The notes: generated by a model not told the origin, from the letters alone. Counted from the stretch's first letter, positions 7,054 to 14,774 are shown. The stretch: DNA of 16,181 nucleotides from Treponema sp. UBA3662 (GCA_002373205.1 DFJV01000019.1:1-16181), one strand, 5' to 3'. Made by a program: numbers and translations.

Positions 7054-10020
7054 ATGAAAAAAATATTTGTTTTTGTAATTATGGCAATGGTTTCTGCGGC
7101 AGCTTTTGCAGAAGGGCATTCGGCAAACGAAAAACTTTCGGCAGACAAAGGGCTTTCTACAGACCAAAGGCAAGTCCGGCTTGAATACGCTCTGGACATA
7201 ACCGACTACACCAAGCGCATAAGGAGTATGACAAAAACTCCGCTACCACCCTACCTTAGCGCAGCTGAATACATGGAGATGACCCGGGAGCAAGCCTTTG
7301 AGCAATACAAGAAAATTGCAGATTCAGACCCGGAAAACCTTATTGCCCAGTGTGCAGTGGGCTACTGCTACATAAACGAAATTGGAACGGAAGCTTCCAA
7401 AGAAAAAGGCATAAGCTACATAAAAAAAGCAGCGGACAAAAACTTTGCGCCGGCCATAAACACACTGGGCGCATATTCGGATTCAGACGAAGAGGCATTC
7501 AGCCTTTACCAAAAAGCCGCATCCTGCAACTACATAAGCGCACTTTACAACCTTGAGGACTGCTACGAAGAAGGAAGGGGTTGCGAAAAGTCCCTAAAAA
7601 AAGCGGAAGAGACCCTGCTAAAAATAAAAGACCTTAATCCGAAAGACGATGATATTTACTTCTACATAGCATACTTCCACAAGGAAACTTTAGAAGAAGA
7701 AGATAGCAAATGCCTTCCATATTATTTGGATGCCGCGGAAAGGGGAAACCTTGATGCAATGTTCGCGCTCTGGTTCAGGATTTACTCGGAGTACTCAGAA
7801 GACGATGACGGGAACAATGGGGCAAACAGGGCAAAATGGTACCGCCGCTACCACGAAAAGCGGGCAAAGCTGAAAAATGAAAAGGCAAAAATAGAAAACG
7901 AAAAACTTCCCTACCTTTTAAAAAGGGCAGAAAAAGGCGAACTCTATGCAATAAAAAAAGTCATCAGCTACTATAACGACTATTCCTACAGGCACAAAAA
8001 CGCAAGCAAGGTTTACGAATGGAGGATAAAGGCTGCGGACAAGGGAGACAGGGAGTCATGTACGTATCTTGCAGAGGAGTTTGCAAAAGGACAACACGGA
8101 AGCAGGGACTTTAAAAAGGCAGTCTACTACTTTGACAAGGCAGTGGAAAAATCCAAGGACAAAGACAAGGAAGTTCTTCTTAGCTATTACATCAATGAAC
8201 TAAACGAGGTTGCATTCGGAAGGCTAAAAGTTTACGGATTTGTAAACCGCTACAACAACAGCAAGGACGAATATCCCAGAACCTATACAGTCTTCTACGG
8301 GGACGACCTTTTATTTGCAGAAGAAAAAGACGCACTTGCCTTTTGCGAAAAGTATGCAGAAAAAAACAAGGACTGTTCACTTGCACTTGCATACTACAAG
8401 TACCTTAACGAATCAAAAGAAGCGGCAGAAAAATACCTGGACGCCCACGGACTTTCTGACGCAAAGGAATTCCTTGACTACACGAATGACCCCTACGATC
8501 CAAATTCAAAAGAAAACCAGGTTAAGCAGGCAATGTGGGATAGGCAGCAAAAAGAAGAAATGGAAGGGCTAAAAAAAAGGATTGCGGAAAATCCTTCCGA
8601 TGCAGAGGCATGGTTTTTGCTTGCAAAGACTTACGACAACTCTTCCACACTAGAGGCAAAGAAAAAGGCATTTGACTGCTACACAAAAAGTGCAGACCTT
8701 GAATACAAAAATGCATACTATCCGCTTGCAAACTTTTACAAATGGGGCGACATCTGCGACAGTAACTCAAAAAAGGCAGGCGAACTTTACGAAAAAGGCG
8801 CAGATGCAGGAGACAGTCTCTGCCTAAACTCCCTTGCAGAAATGTACCGCGACGGAATTTATTTTGACAGGGAAAAGAATGACTTTGTGCAGGACTTTGA
8901 CAAGGCAATAGAGCTTCTAAAAAAGGCCCTGCAGCTGGACCCGGACTCATTCAGTGCAAAGCATGAGCTTTCCATGTACAACATAAAGGTTTCCGATGAC
9001 GATGATGATGAACTCTACTGGCTCTACCACAGTAAACCAAAGAAAGATGCAAAGCCCTTCGACTGGGATTCATGGACTTTTGGCGACTTTGAATTTGAAG
9101 ACCAAGATGCAAACATTCCCGAATACAAAGAAGACGAGGGCTACTGGGAAAACACGGAGCTTGTGGAATGTTCCTTTGCAAAAGACGCGGAAAACTATTT
9201 TGCAAAAGCAATCGCTTCCCTAAAGCCCGGAAAGAACTACCGCCTTGTATTTGCGGAGGACATAGAAAGCGACAGGTTAAAGCTTAAAAGGCTCTACGAT
9301 TATTTTTCGGCAGGCGAGTACCCAAAAGACCTTACCCTTGACTTGGACCTGCGAAAGTGTAAGGCCGGCTGGCTTGGAAGCAATTCAATCTGCGGAAAAT
9401 TCAGGAACATATACCTTCCGGACAAGGCAGCCTTTCTTGCAAACGACAGCCTTGTGGTGTATGCAAAAAAAATCGTCTTTGGCTCGGGCATAAAATATTT
9501 CTCAGACCCAATAGATTCAAGGGACATTGGGCTTATGGACTTTACTTTGGTAAGCGGGGAAAACTTTTCTGCAAGGCTTGCATATTCAATCTCCCAGCTA
9601 AAGGTAAACTACATGAGGGGCATTCCAATAAAGGCAAACTTTGAATTCTACACGGTGGAAGACGTCCACAGCCTAAAAATCATCAAGGAATTGCGCACTA
9701 CGCTGGAATCCAACCCGGACAAAAAATACGTCGTGGATTTTTCGCACTCAGCCTATGCGCGCGACCCACAAAGCGGAGAAAGCATCCCCTTCCCAAGGAA
9801 CTTCCTTGCCAAGCAGACAAACCTCTACTACCTGATTCTTGCCGGCTGCGACAATGTGGAATTTCCGGAAAACTTCTGCCGCGACTGCAAAAACTTGCGC
9901 TCAATAGTAATGTGGGACTTTGACGAAATTGCCGGTGACGGGGCATTCGAGGGCATCTACAAGGACTGCACCATAACAGGACAAATTGGCCCGGAGATTT
10001 TACTGCGCAATTTGTTCTAA
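7054..10020 (+). CDS. Large secreted Sel1/TPR-repeat protein with LRR-like C-terminus
   Basis: A 988-residue protein from ATG 7054. The frame stays open 40 codons further upstream to 6934, but those codons come from a family B repeat and the promoter. ATG 7054 begins a clean signal peptide (MKKIFVFVIMAMVSAAAFA, cleavage near residue 19) 6 nt after an extended -10. Residues of about 60-640 hold many degenerate Sel1/TPR helix pairs (for example YIKKAADKNFAPAINTLGAY, YYLDAAERGNLDAMFALW, LYEKGADAGDSLCLNSLAEM). These are right-handed superhelices used in protein binding. An acidic, aromatic linker (about 645-705) leads to a C-terminal region (about 725-988) of alternating strand and helix with LRR/BspA-like phrasing (NLYYLILAGCDNVEFPENF, CKNLRSIVMWDF). 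No lipobox or sortase motif is seen. Role unknown; a periplasmic or outer-surface scaffold is the natural inference. It is flanked on both sides by family B repeats. Confidence 0.85.
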   Translation: MKKIFVFVIMAMVSAAAFAEGHSANEKLSADKGLSTDQRQVRLEYALDITDYTKRIRSMTKTPLPPYLSAAEYMEMTREQAFEQYKKIADSDPENLIAQCAVGYCYINEIGTEASKEKGISYIKKAADKNFAPAINTLGAYSDSDEEAFSLYQKAASCNYISALYNLEDCYEEGRGCEKSLKKAEETLLKIKDLNPKDDDIYFYIAYFHKETLEEEDSKCLPYYLDAAERGNLDAMFALWFRIYSEYSEDDDGNNGANRAKWYRRYHEKRAKLKNEKAKIENEKLPYLLKRAEKGELYAIKKVISYYNDYSYRHKNASKVYEWRIKAADKGDRESCTYLAEEFAKGQHGSRDFKKAVYYFDKAVEKSKDKDKEVLLSYYINELNEVAFGRLKVYGFVNRYNNSKDEYPRTYTVFYGDDLLFAEEKDALAFCEKYAEKNKDCSLALAYYKYLNESKEAAEKYLDAHGLSDAKEFLDYTNDPYDPNSKENQVKQAMWDRQQKEEMEGLKKRIAENPSDAEAWFLLAKTYDNSSTLEAKKKAFDCYTKSADLEYKNAYYPLANFYKWGDICDSNSKKAGELYEKGADAGDSLCLNSLAEMYRDGIYFDREKNDFVQDFDKAIELLKKALQLDPDSFSAKHELSMYNIKVSDDDDDELYWLYHSKPKKDAKPFDWDSWTFGDFEFEDQDANIPEYKEDEGYWENTELVECSFAKDAENYFAKAIASLKPGKNYRLVFAEDIESDRLKLKRLYDYFSAGEYPKDLTLDLDLRKCKAGWLGSNSICGKFRNIYLPDKAAFLANDSLVVYAKKIVFGSGIKYFSDPIDSRDIGLMDFTLVSGENFSARLAYSISQLKVNYMRGIPIKANFEFYTVEDVHSLKIIKELRTTLESNPDKKYVVDFSHSAYARDPQSGESIPFPRNFLAKQTNLYYLILAGCDNVEFPENFCRDCKNLRSIVMWDFDEIAGDGAFEGIYKDCTITGQIGPEILLRNLF

Positions 10021-10035
10021 TGGACGAAAGGCCAA

Positions 10036-10085
10036 CTTTTACTGTGCCCGGTCCTTCGGCTCCGGGCAAACTCCGTGGCATTTTT
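10036..10085 (-). repeat. Family B repeat, rearranged inverted copy B2
   Basis: On the minus strand it reads AAAAATGCCACGGAGT, then a short GC-rich hairpin insert, then CCGGGCACAGTAAAAGT. This matches the B core interrupted in its middle. The insert lets GCCCGG (10046-10051) pair with CCGGGC (10062-10067). It starts about 15 nt after the Sel1 gene stop and faces copy B3. Confidence 0.65.
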
Positions 10086-10281
10086 CCACTATTCTAAAAC
10101 ATGCAGCCCACGAACGGCTCTTTATATCTTTGCAAAGCAAGGGGAAAACAAACTGCCACGGAGGGAATTGTCCCCGCTTTCCGCGGTTTCAGTACCGCCA
10201 AGGCGGTACCACTTCGTGCCGCTACAATCGGGCGTAGGCTGCACCGCATTCGCTGCAAAGAGACAGTTCGCGCCACGCTGG
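10086..10281. other. Gene-free sequence between inverted family B copies
   Basis: No convincing gene. It contains a perfect dyad GTACCGCC-AA-GGCGGTAC (10192-10209) and a family A end fragment CAATCGGGCGTAGG at about 10226-10239. The stretch lies between oppositely oriented B copies, like a patchwork of repeat fragments. Confidence 0.6.
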
Positions 10282-10344
10282 AAAATGCAAAGGAGGCTGA
10301 CCGGTCACGGAGTGCCGGGCACAGTTTAAAAGGGCATGCGCTCC
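10282..10344 (+). repeat. Family B repeat, copy B3
   Basis: It matches B1: AAAATGCAAAGGAG start, an identical 21-base core at 10306-10326, GCTCC end. It is followed, as B1 is, by an AT-rich stretch with a promoter-like motif (TGCTATGCT near 10381-10389). Here no plus-strand gene follows. Confidence 0.85.
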
Positions 10345-10425
10345 AGAAGATTATAAAATTCCAAATGCTTTTGTTTGAGTGCTATGCTACACTTGCTGCA
10401 AATGAGTGTAGAAACTAACATGCAA

Positions 10426-10450
10426 GGTCATTTCGACGGGCTCAATGACC
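10426..10450. repeat. Palindromic repeat with TGAGCCCGTCGAA core
   Basis: GGTCATT (10426-10432) pairs with AATGACC (10444-10450). The reverse strand between them reads TGAGCCCGTCGAA. A related core, TGAGCTTGTCGAA, sits in another palindrome at 14821-14839. It lies 5 nt beyond the stop of the minus-strand regulator and may also act as its terminator, though no T-run is evident. Confidence 0.7.
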
Positions 10451-10455
10451 GTAAG

Positions 10456-11031
10456 TTACACAAAACGCTGGGCTGGGGTGACTATCCAGAGGGCGCGCAG
10501 GATTCCGCTGCCGGTGTTTTCTATTGTGTGGGGAGAAGTTGCGCTAAAGGAAACGCTGTCCCCTGCCAAAAGCTCGTGCTCGCTCTTTTCGTAGACAAGC
10601 TTTCCCTTTCCTTCTATTATAAAGCCCATTTCCTTGCCGGGGTGGCCGTAGCTGCCACGGTGGGTGTGGCCTCCCTGTGGAATGGTAATCAGGTAACATT
10701 CAATCGAGTGGTCGCCGTCTTTTTTTGATGGCGCAAGGACTTCCTCATAGGCAACGTCATCTTCCTTCATGCTGCGCCTTTCACCGCTTCTTACAATCGT
10801 AACGGGGCGGCTCTGGTTGTATTCTTCAAAAAGATACTCCAGGTTAATGTCCAGTGCATCTGCCAGAGAAAGAAGGGTGTCTATTGCAGGGGAAACGCGG
10901 TTGTGCTCAATCTGCGAGACAAGGCTTTCGCTAACGCCAGCTTCTTTTGCCACGGCTTTTAGAGTAAGATGCTTTTTTTCGCGCACGTCCTTAAGCTTGT
11001 CCCCAAAGCGGTAGGTCTTTTTTTCTTCCAT
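10456..11031 (-). CDS. XRE-family transcriptional regulator with C-terminal cupin domain
   Basis: A 191-residue protein from ATG 11031; a GTG 15 nt upstream would add five residues. Residues 10-64 are a lambda-repressor-type HTH (LKDVREKKHLTLKAVAKEAG..ESLVSQIEHNRVSPAIDTLLSLADAL). Residues of about 105-188 form a cupin: PQGGHTH gives H122 and H124, then HPGKEMG with E134, and SPHTIEN with H168, the usual set of metal ligands with a longer than usual H-to-E spacing. Such proteins normally repress or activate nearby or metabolic genes in response to a small ligand bound in the cupin; the ligand here is unknown. It lies downstream of the 382-residue hypothetical gene on the same strand, 34 nt apart, so co-transcription is likely. 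No good Shine-Dalgarno sequence is visible before ATG 11031, so the exact start is uncertain. Confidence 0.92.
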   Translation of the reverse strand: MEEKKTYRFGDKLKDVREKKHLTLKAVAKEAGVSESLVSQIEHNRVSPAIDTLLSLADALDINLEYLFEEYNQSRPVTIVRSGERRSMKEDDVAYEEVLAPSKKDGDHSIECYLITIPQGGHTHRGSYGHPGKEMGFIIEGKGKLVYEKSEHELLAGDSVSFSATSPHTIENTGSGILRALWIVTPAQRFV

Positions 11032-11065
11032 AACAATTAACACCACACAGCAAGGCTACAGCAAG

Positions 11066-12214
11066 CTAGGGCTGCTTTGCAAAGGCATCGTTCTTTTGCT
11101 TTTCGCTGTTCTTTTCCATAATAAAGCGGATAAAGAAGTCTTCCAGAGTCTTTGTGGGGCCGGGAAGGTGGAGACGGCTTCTTGCACGGGCGTTGTCGCG
11201 GCGGACAGTATACAAAAGGTAAAAGTCGCGGTAGTCAAGGCTAATGTCCGTCTTTACGCGCTCACCAAGCTGGGCACTAACTTCATCACGGCCAATTGCC
11301 TTTATGCCCTGCTCACGCAAAATCTCGCGCAAACGGATAATCTGCTCGTAGGAAATACCGAACAAAAACTCTTCCATGGCCTGGGAAACTTCGTTGTCTC
11401 CAAGACGCTCTTTTATAAAGGAAGTCCACTGTTCGTCCATCTGAATGGAAACAAGCAAAAGCTCACTTGTACCCATCATTGTGCCGAATGCGGGGGCAAT
11501 CTTTCGCCTGGCGGACCAAACGCTCTGCAAAACCGGCGCAATGTCGGAAATATTCTGGTCGGAGCGGTGTTCCCAAAGGATAATCAGGCTGTTTGCAAGT
11601 TCCCTGCGCAAATCCATGGAAAGTGAGGAATCCTTTATTAGGTTAAGGTAAACGTCTTCCGCCATAAGGGTGAACATCATGCTCACAGTCTCGTCGCTGT
11701 ACTTCTTTACGGTCTTTTCGTCCATTCCCGCATAGTCGCGTGCCAGTTTGGACATTGAATAAAAGGTGTGAATCTTTGCAACAAGGAATCCCTTGCCCAA
11801 AATGGCCTTGGATGGCATGTGCAAAAGCGTATCGCCGTCTTCCTGGTAGGAAATAAGGCTTTCTACAAGGGCCTCCGGGGTGCGCACCGTCGTATTGAGT
11901 GTTGCGCGTTCCAAAAGCGACGGGAAGGCTGCAAGCGCTTGGGCCAACTGTTTAATATCTGCAAGGCGGTCTGTAAGCTTTTCCACACGGTCAGGGGCAT
12001 TTTTTTCCAGAGCCGCAAGCAGGTTGTTGTAAAGCTCCTCCTGATATGGCGTAAGGACAATAATTCCCGTGCTAATCAAATCTTCCGGCTTTTCGGACGA
12101 GTCAAAAAACGTATCCAGGCTTACGGGTGTATAGCCAGCGTTCAAATCCGGTAATTCAGAGGCTTCCATCTTGTTAAGTTCGTTAGAATTTTCCATAACG
12201 GACATTTCTTCCAT
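11066..12214 (-). CDS. Conserved-looking hypothetical cytoplasmic protein, helical
   Basis: A 382-residue protein that I cannot assign to a named family. It has no signal peptide or membrane segment. The N-terminal 45 residues are acidic and Ser/Asp/Glu-rich. The rest is predicted mostly helical by composition, with amphipathic stretches such as TPYQEELYNNLLAALEKNAP and EQIIRLREILREQGI, and ends in a basic, charged tail. It resembles proteins annotated only as hypothetical in treponemes, but this is recollection, not a search. The XRE-cupin regulator follows in the same direction. A minus-strand extended -10 at 12232-12240 lies 17 nt before the ATG at 12214. In-frame ATGs at 12205 and 12196 are alternative starts. 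Confidence 0.75.
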   Translation of the reverse strand: MEEMSVMENSNELNKMEASELPDLNAGYTPVSLDTFFDSSEKPEDLISTGIIVLTPYQEELYNNLLAALEKNAPDRVEKLTDRLADIKQLAQALAAFPSLLERATLNTTVRTPEALVESLISYQEDGDTLLHMPSKAILGKGFLVAKIHTFYSMSKLARDYAGMDEKTVKKYSDETVSMMFTLMAEDVYLNLIKDSSLSMDLRRELANSLIILWEHRSDQNISDIAPVLQSVWSARRKIAPAFGTMMGTSELLLVSIQMDEQWTSFIKERLGDNEVSQAMEEFLFGISYEQIIRLREILREQGIKAIGRDEVSAQLGERVKTDISLDYRDFYLLYTVRRDNARARSRLHLPGPTKTLEDFFIRFIMEKNSEKQKNDAFAKQP

Positions 12215-12231
12215 ACTATAAAATTACTCAA

Positions 12232-12240
12232 ATTATATCA
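12232..12240 (-). promoter_or_regulatory. Extended -10 promoter for the minus-strand pair
   Basis: The minus strand reads TGATATAAT, a match to TGnTATAAT, as at glgX and the Sel1 gene. Transcription would start near 12225, leaving a leader of only about 10 nt without a Shine-Dalgarno sequence. Confidence 0.55.
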
Positions 12241-12270
12241 TACAAATTCTTAAAAGTCTATCGCACTTTT

Positions 12271-12416
12271 CTGGACGGTACTTTTTTAGGCTCTACCATT
12301 CATTTTATGGCTAAATCGACAGTCCATGCCCCGCGTCACCCGCTTTCCAGGGCTACGCTATCGCTTCGGCCCGCCTTCGGCGGTCTGGCTGCGCCCCCCT
12401 TCCAATCGGGCGTAGG
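12271..12416 (+). repeat. Family A intergenic repeat, copy A3
   Basis: It runs from CTGGACGGTAC to CCCTTCCAATCGGGCGTAGG, with CGTCACCCGCTTTCCAGGG at 12334-12352 identical to A2. The middle third differs from A2 and contains its own GC-rich dyads. It lies between divergent transcription units. Confidence 0.88.
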
Positions 12417-12462
12417 GTTCTTTGGCTGGGTAAGAGATGTGTCATCCGTGGACTTCTGGCAG

Positions 12463-12501
12463 TTTTGCTTGCAGTTTACCCCCAAATAATATAAAATTGC
12501 A
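12463..12501 (+). promoter_or_regulatory. Promoter-like block shared with 13758-13796 (copy 1)
   Basis: TTTTGCTTGC followed 6 bases later by CCCCCAAATAATATAAAATTGCA. The second copy differs mainly by one extra A and a few bases between the two blocks. Possible hexamers are TTGCAG (12469-12474) and TAAAAT (12492-12497) with a 17-bp spacer. It would give the YD-repeat gene a leader of about 250 nt holding the large inverted repeat. Confidence 0.55.
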
Positions 12502-12534
12502 TCAATCTTCCCAGAAATACTAAGTAGGGCAAAC

Positions 12535-12711
12535 TTCGAGTTTTATATTTGCAGCAGAAAAATTGGCTCCCAGCGGTTTTTGCCCCGAAAAAAGGCTTCC
12601 GCGCTATCCCTTCGGGCACGCCGAACGCACTTGCTACGACGTGTGTGCAGAATTTTTTTCGGTTCAAAAATCGCTTCCGCCAATTTTTCTGCTGCACTAC
12701 GGAAACTCGAA
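12535..12711. repeat. Long imperfect inverted repeat (MITE-like or leader hairpin)
   Basis: TTCGAG at 12535-12540 faces CTCGAA at 12706-12711. GCAGCAGAAAAATTGGC (12551-12567) pairs perfectly with its complement at 12679-12695. CGGTTTTTGCCCCGAAAAAA (12574-12593) pairs with 12654-12673 apart from three positions. A small TTCGG/CCGAA hairpin (12611-12625) sits in the apex. The arms total nearly 60 nt each. Reading frames through it are by-products: the downstream gene's frame runs open into it. Confidence 0.85.
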
Positions 12712-12751
12712 ATTGGACCAAGTATTAAAACAAAAAAAATTGGTAAAAAAA

Positions 12752-13717
12752 ATGAAAAAAGTTATTGGCATTTTACTATTATTCCTCTCACTTTCAGCGT
12801 TTTCTCAGGAAGCAATTCTTATAAAAAAAATAAAACTGAATGGAAAAGAGGAACTTAAGAAAGTCAGAATCACGAGCAAGACGGAATACACATATTCTGG
12901 CAAACCCAAAATTTGTTCATACAGCGGAAAAGTAACGGACTTTTATTCTTATGACAAAGACGGTAGGACTGAAAAGCACTGGTATTGCAATGCAAATGAT
13001 AAAAACGGTCTTTTTTGGCAAGAGTTCAACATAAACAACAATTTTTTTGAGTTAAAAAAGGCGGATTCTTACCACGAAATTACATATTTTTACGATGAAA
13101 ATAACCGCCTGCTTAGAGCAGAAGACTCTAAAGGCAAAGATTCATCTTATTATACTTATGGCAATAATGGCAATCTTATCCTACAAGAAACTTATTGGGG
13201 CAAAACAGAATATGAATACGACGACCAGAACAGACTTATTCACGAAATTCTCTTTCAAAAATTGCTAAAGCCCCAGAATGGCAAAGAATATGAAAGGCAC
13301 GAAGAACATTTTTATGAATATGATGAAAATAATTTGCTGGTATACGAAAAAAAATTACGAGGCGGTTATATTTATGAGTATTTTACTACTTATAATGCTG
13401 AAAACCATTCCGAACAGTGCCAAAAAGTAGCTCATTATAAAGACAAACTCATTTATGATCTAACGGATACGGACTTTTACAACGAATTTGGCGAGGTAAT
13501 CCATTCAATCCATTATTCACCCCATTATAATTCGACAGGATTGCTAGAAACACATGTTACAGAAACCTTTTATGAATATGACATGGATTCAAAAACTCTG
13601 CACGTAAGAGAAATTATAGACGGAGAAGACGAAAGAAATTTATATTACGAATGGACAAACTTTGACAACGGTAATCTGAACACAGAAACCTGCTATGAAG
13701 AAGTGGAAGACAAGTAG
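12752..13717 (+). CDS. Secreted YD-repeat-like (RHS-type motif) protein
   Basis: A 321-residue protein from ATG 12752. The frame is open 63 codons further upstream, but those codons fall in the inverted repeat and lack protein character. ATG 12752 begins a signal peptide (MKKVIGILLLFLSLSAFSQ, cleavage near residue 19). The mature part carries repeated YD-type phrases: YFYDENNRLLRAEDSKG, YTYGNNGNLILQETYWG, YEYDDQNRLIHE, YEYDENNLLVYEK, FYNEFGEVIHS. These beta-hairpin repeats are the building unit of RHS/YD shells, but this protein is far too short for a full shell and has no toxin-like C-terminus. The base composition is AT-richer than glgX-glgP. No Shine-Dalgarno sequence is clear (an A-run precedes the ATG). 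A small membrane protein gene follows 98 nt later. Probable periplasmic or surface protein of unknown role. Confidence 0.8.
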   Translation: MKKVIGILLLFLSLSAFSQEAILIKKIKLNGKEELKKVRITSKTEYTYSGKPKICSYSGKVTDFYSYDKDGRTEKHWYCNANDKNGLFWQEFNINNNFFELKKADSYHEITYFYDENNRLLRAEDSKGKDSSYYTYGNNGNLILQETYWGKTEYEYDDQNRLIHEILFQKLLKPQNGKEYERHEEHFYEYDENNLLVYEKKLRGGYIYEYFTTYNAENHSEQCQKVAHYKDKLIYDLTDTDFYNEFGEVIHSIHYSPHYNSTGLLETHVTETFYEYDMDSKTLHVREIIDGEDERNLYYEWTNFDNGNLNTETCYEEVEDK

Positions 13718-13757
13718 TTTTTAGCTAACCAGCAGCCACGACACAATTCATATTGCC

Positions 13758-13796
13758 TTTTGCTTGCTAGATCCCCCAAAATAATATAAAATTGCA
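13758..13796 (+). promoter_or_regulatory. Promoter-like block shared with 12463-12501 (copy 2)
   Basis: TTTTGCTTGC then CCCCCAAAATAATATAAAATTGCA. Possible hexamers are TTGCTA (13764-13769) and TAAAAT (13787-13792), 17-bp spacer. Here it lies directly before a Shine-Dalgarno sequence and start codon, which makes a true promoter likely. Confidence 0.6.
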
Positions 13797-13815
13797 GCCC
13801 AGGAGCATTAGGAAA

Positions 13816-14181
13816 ATGATTTTTCTTCAGATAGTCGCACCCATTGCATTTATTGCATCGTGGGTTTTCGTGACAAAAGCTGCTTTCGAATACAACAGAA
13901 AGTATAAGCGGATGGTGGATTTTTTGCGGCTGGAAGGCGACAACGAAACTTTAAAGGCAATCGGCTACGTAGAATTTTACGGTGAGGAATACGGCCTAAG
14001 AAGAACATTTTCTGTAACAGATGCTTGCCTTAAACTCTATACGCGCTACGAGGAAACCAAGAAAAATGAATATTTGGAATATGCGGAATATCTTGAAAAG
14101 AATAAGAAAGATATAATTCGGCTTATTCTGATGCTTTTTGCCTCCTTTGCCTTGCTGGGCATTGCCTTTGGTAAAATATGA
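13816..14181 (+). CDS. Small membrane protein with two predicted transmembrane helices
   Basis: A 121-residue protein from ATG 13816. AGGAG (13801-13805) lies 10 nt upstream. An in-frame TTG at 13792 falls inside the -10 region and is rejected. Residues of about 3-24 (LQIVAPIAFIASWVFVTKAA) and 98-117 (IRLILMLFASFALLGIAFGK) are hydrophobic. The charged loop between, about 70 residues, is Glu/Lys/Tyr-rich and helical. No family recognised. The ankyrin-like gene starts 26 nt after the stop, with its own good Shine-Dalgarno sequence, so the two probably form one mRNA. Confidence 0.75.
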   Translation: MIFLQIVAPIAFIASWVFVTKAAFEYNRKYKRMVDFLRLEGDNETLKAIGYVEFYGEEYGLRRTFSVTDACLKLYTRYEETKKNEYLEYAEYLEKNKKDIIRLILMLFASFALLGIAFGKI

Positions 14182-14207
14182 TAACTTTGGTTCAAGGAGT
14201 GTAAAAT

Positions 14208-14756
14208 ATGATTTTTAATTTTGGAAAAAAGCGGAAGGAAAAAGAAAAACTTCCGCCCCTACTCCGCGCAATAAAGAAAAGAAAGTTTGCAAAGGCAAAA
14301 GAGCTTATCCTTTTAGGGGCAGACTGCTCTGTTCGGGACGAAAAAGGAGATTCTGTGCTTTGGAACCTTTCATTTCAATGGAACTGGAACTCTTACGAAA
14401 CCTCAAGGGCTGATGAAATTGCCATGCTGGAACTATTCAAACTTGTTCTTGAAAAAGGCGGTGACGTGAACGAAGTAAGTTCATTTGATGCCACTCCGCT
14501 AATCTGGGCAACCCCGGACGGTATAGAAGAGTTTTTTCATGACGGAAAACTGCTTAGCCTTATGCTGAATTACAATCCCAACATCTATCTTAAAGCGGGA
14601 GGTTCATTTTCTTGCTTTAACCTTGCAACGCAAAACGAAGAGGTTCTTGAAATGCTTGCCGAAAAAGGGCTTTTGAAGGCTGATGAAATTCCTGACTGGG
14701 CAAAAGAGAGGGTGCTACCCACAATTGAAAAGTACCAAGAATTGATGGCTCTGTAG
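14208..14756 (+). CDS. Ankyrin-repeat-like cytoplasmic protein
   Basis: A 182-residue protein without signal peptide or membrane helix. AAGGAG at 14194-14199, 8 nt before ATG, sets the start. A basic N-terminus (KKRKEKEK) leads into ankyrin-like helix pairs: LLRAIKKRKFAKAKELILLG-ADCSVRDEKGDSVLWNLS, then FKLVLEKGGDVNEVSSFDATPLIWAT and LLSLMLNYNPNIYLKAGGS, then NEEVLEMLAEKGL. The repeats are degenerate but keep the G-AD/DVN turn and TPL/SVL helix start. Ankyrin repeats bind other proteins; the partner is not known, and the small membrane protein encoded just upstream is a natural candidate. No enzyme domain is seen. Confidence 0.82.
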   Translation: MIFNFGKKRKEKEKLPPLLRAIKKRKFAKAKELILLGADCSVRDEKGDSVLWNLSFQWNWNSYETSRADEIAMLELFKLVLEKGGDVNEVSSFDATPLIWATPDGIEEFFHDGKLLSLMLNYNPNIYLKAGGSFSCFNLATQNEEVLEMLAEKGLLKADEIPDWAKERVLPTIEKYQELMAL

Positions 14757-14774
14757 CACGATTATTCCAAAAGA

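Noticed and set aside
10375..10728. Plus-strand open frame of 117 codons after a promoter-like TGCTATGCT
   Set aside because: It runs antisense to the well-supported cupin domain of the XRE regulator. An antisense RNA remains possible but unproven.
12476..12721. Minus-strand 81-codon frame
   Set aside because: It is formed by the inverted repeat, with no start signal or recognisable protein features.
12563..12751. 63-codon N-terminal extension of the YD-repeat protein
   Set aside because: It lies in the long inverted repeat, and the signal peptide starts at ATG 12752.
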